Below are positions 63,794 to 64,000 of a stretch of DNA of 64,000 nucleotides, piece by piece. The position numbers were made by a program, and so were the translations under genes. Every line of letters starts with the position of its first letter. Positions within the stretch are counted from its first letter, which is position 1. Source of the DNA: Procambarus clarkii (taxonomy: Eukaryota; Arthropoda; Malacostraca; Decapoda; Cambaridae); assembly GCF_040958095.1 (NCBI RefSeq), contig NC_091233.1, positions 20,485,824 to 20,549,823 on the forward strand. Reading direction: 5' to 3'. Below the pieces are notes generated by a model, which was not told the DNA's origin, made no database searches, and saw only the letters and a list, made by a program, of their open reading frames with translations.

Positions 63794-64000
63794 ATGTGGT
63801 TATCTTGAGATGATTTCGGGGCTTTAGTATCCCCGCGGCCCGGTCCTCGACCAGGCCTCCACCCCCAGGAAGCAGCCCGTGAGCTGACTAACACCCAGAT
63901 ACCTATTTTACTGCTAGGTAACAGGGGCATAGGGGTGAAACAAACTCTGCCCATTGTTTCTCGCCGGTGCCCGGGATCGAACCTAGGACCACAGGATCAC
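63794..64000 (-). repeat. tRNA-derived SINE, family A, cut by the window edge
   Basis: Same family as 9248-9494; the tRNA-like head would lie just beyond position 64000. Confidence 0.85.

Overview
This is a repeat-dense eukaryotic genome window, most likely from a decapod crustacean and probably a freshwater crayfish. The supporting signs are intron-rich genes with GT/AG introns, several tRNA-headed SINE families, CR1-like LINE 3' ends with octamer tails, long GA/CT, GT and TA microsatellites, and TTAGG-type arthropod telomere-like motifs. The species-level guess is inference. Almost all apparent open frames are repeats or intronic noise. Five protein-coding genes could be reconstructed by joining exons whose splice phases agree.

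Layout. Positions 2,828-14,241 (minus) carry the N-terminal half of a UCKL1-type uridine-cytidine kinase in seven exons. A candidate first coding exon lies at 22,798-22,847, and the C-terminal UPRT-like half lies beyond the left edge. Positions 14.2-22.5 kb hold SINE and LINE debris plus a 1.7 kb pyrimidine-rich minisatellite. GC-richer sequence at 22.5-23.0 kb is the likely divergent promoter region between UCKL1 and the plus-strand gene DNAAF11 (LRRC6/tilB). DNAAF11 occupies 26,783-37,603 in nine exons and is nearly complete. Its first intron contains a 28/31 bp minisatellite carrying two near-identical 5'-truncated LINE copies.

Positions 40,805-41,809 (minus) hold an intronless METTL24/FkbM-type membrane-anchored methyltransferase, with an 11-copy 56 bp satellite just upstream. 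From 43 to 51.9 kb there is repeat sequence only: foldback elements, TTAGG-like runs, TA microsatellites and a 12-copy 43 bp array. Positions 52,026-54,985 (plus) hold a three-exon gene for a 148-residue secreted protein of unknown family. From 55 to 62.3 kb no gene is seen. Positions 62,360-63,548 (minus) hold the last two exons of a TNF-superfamily ligand whose 5' part is beyond the right edge.

The genes are functionally unrelated: nucleotide salvage, axonemal dynein assembly, a methyltransferase, a secreted protein and a cytokine. I see no operon-like or defence-system organisation. The most interesting points are the intact dynein-assembly factor in a probable decapod, a dispersed satellite that carries consensus 5' splice sites, foldback elements whose ends have expanded into arrays, inverted repeats flanking a coding exon, and the unrecognised secreted protein.
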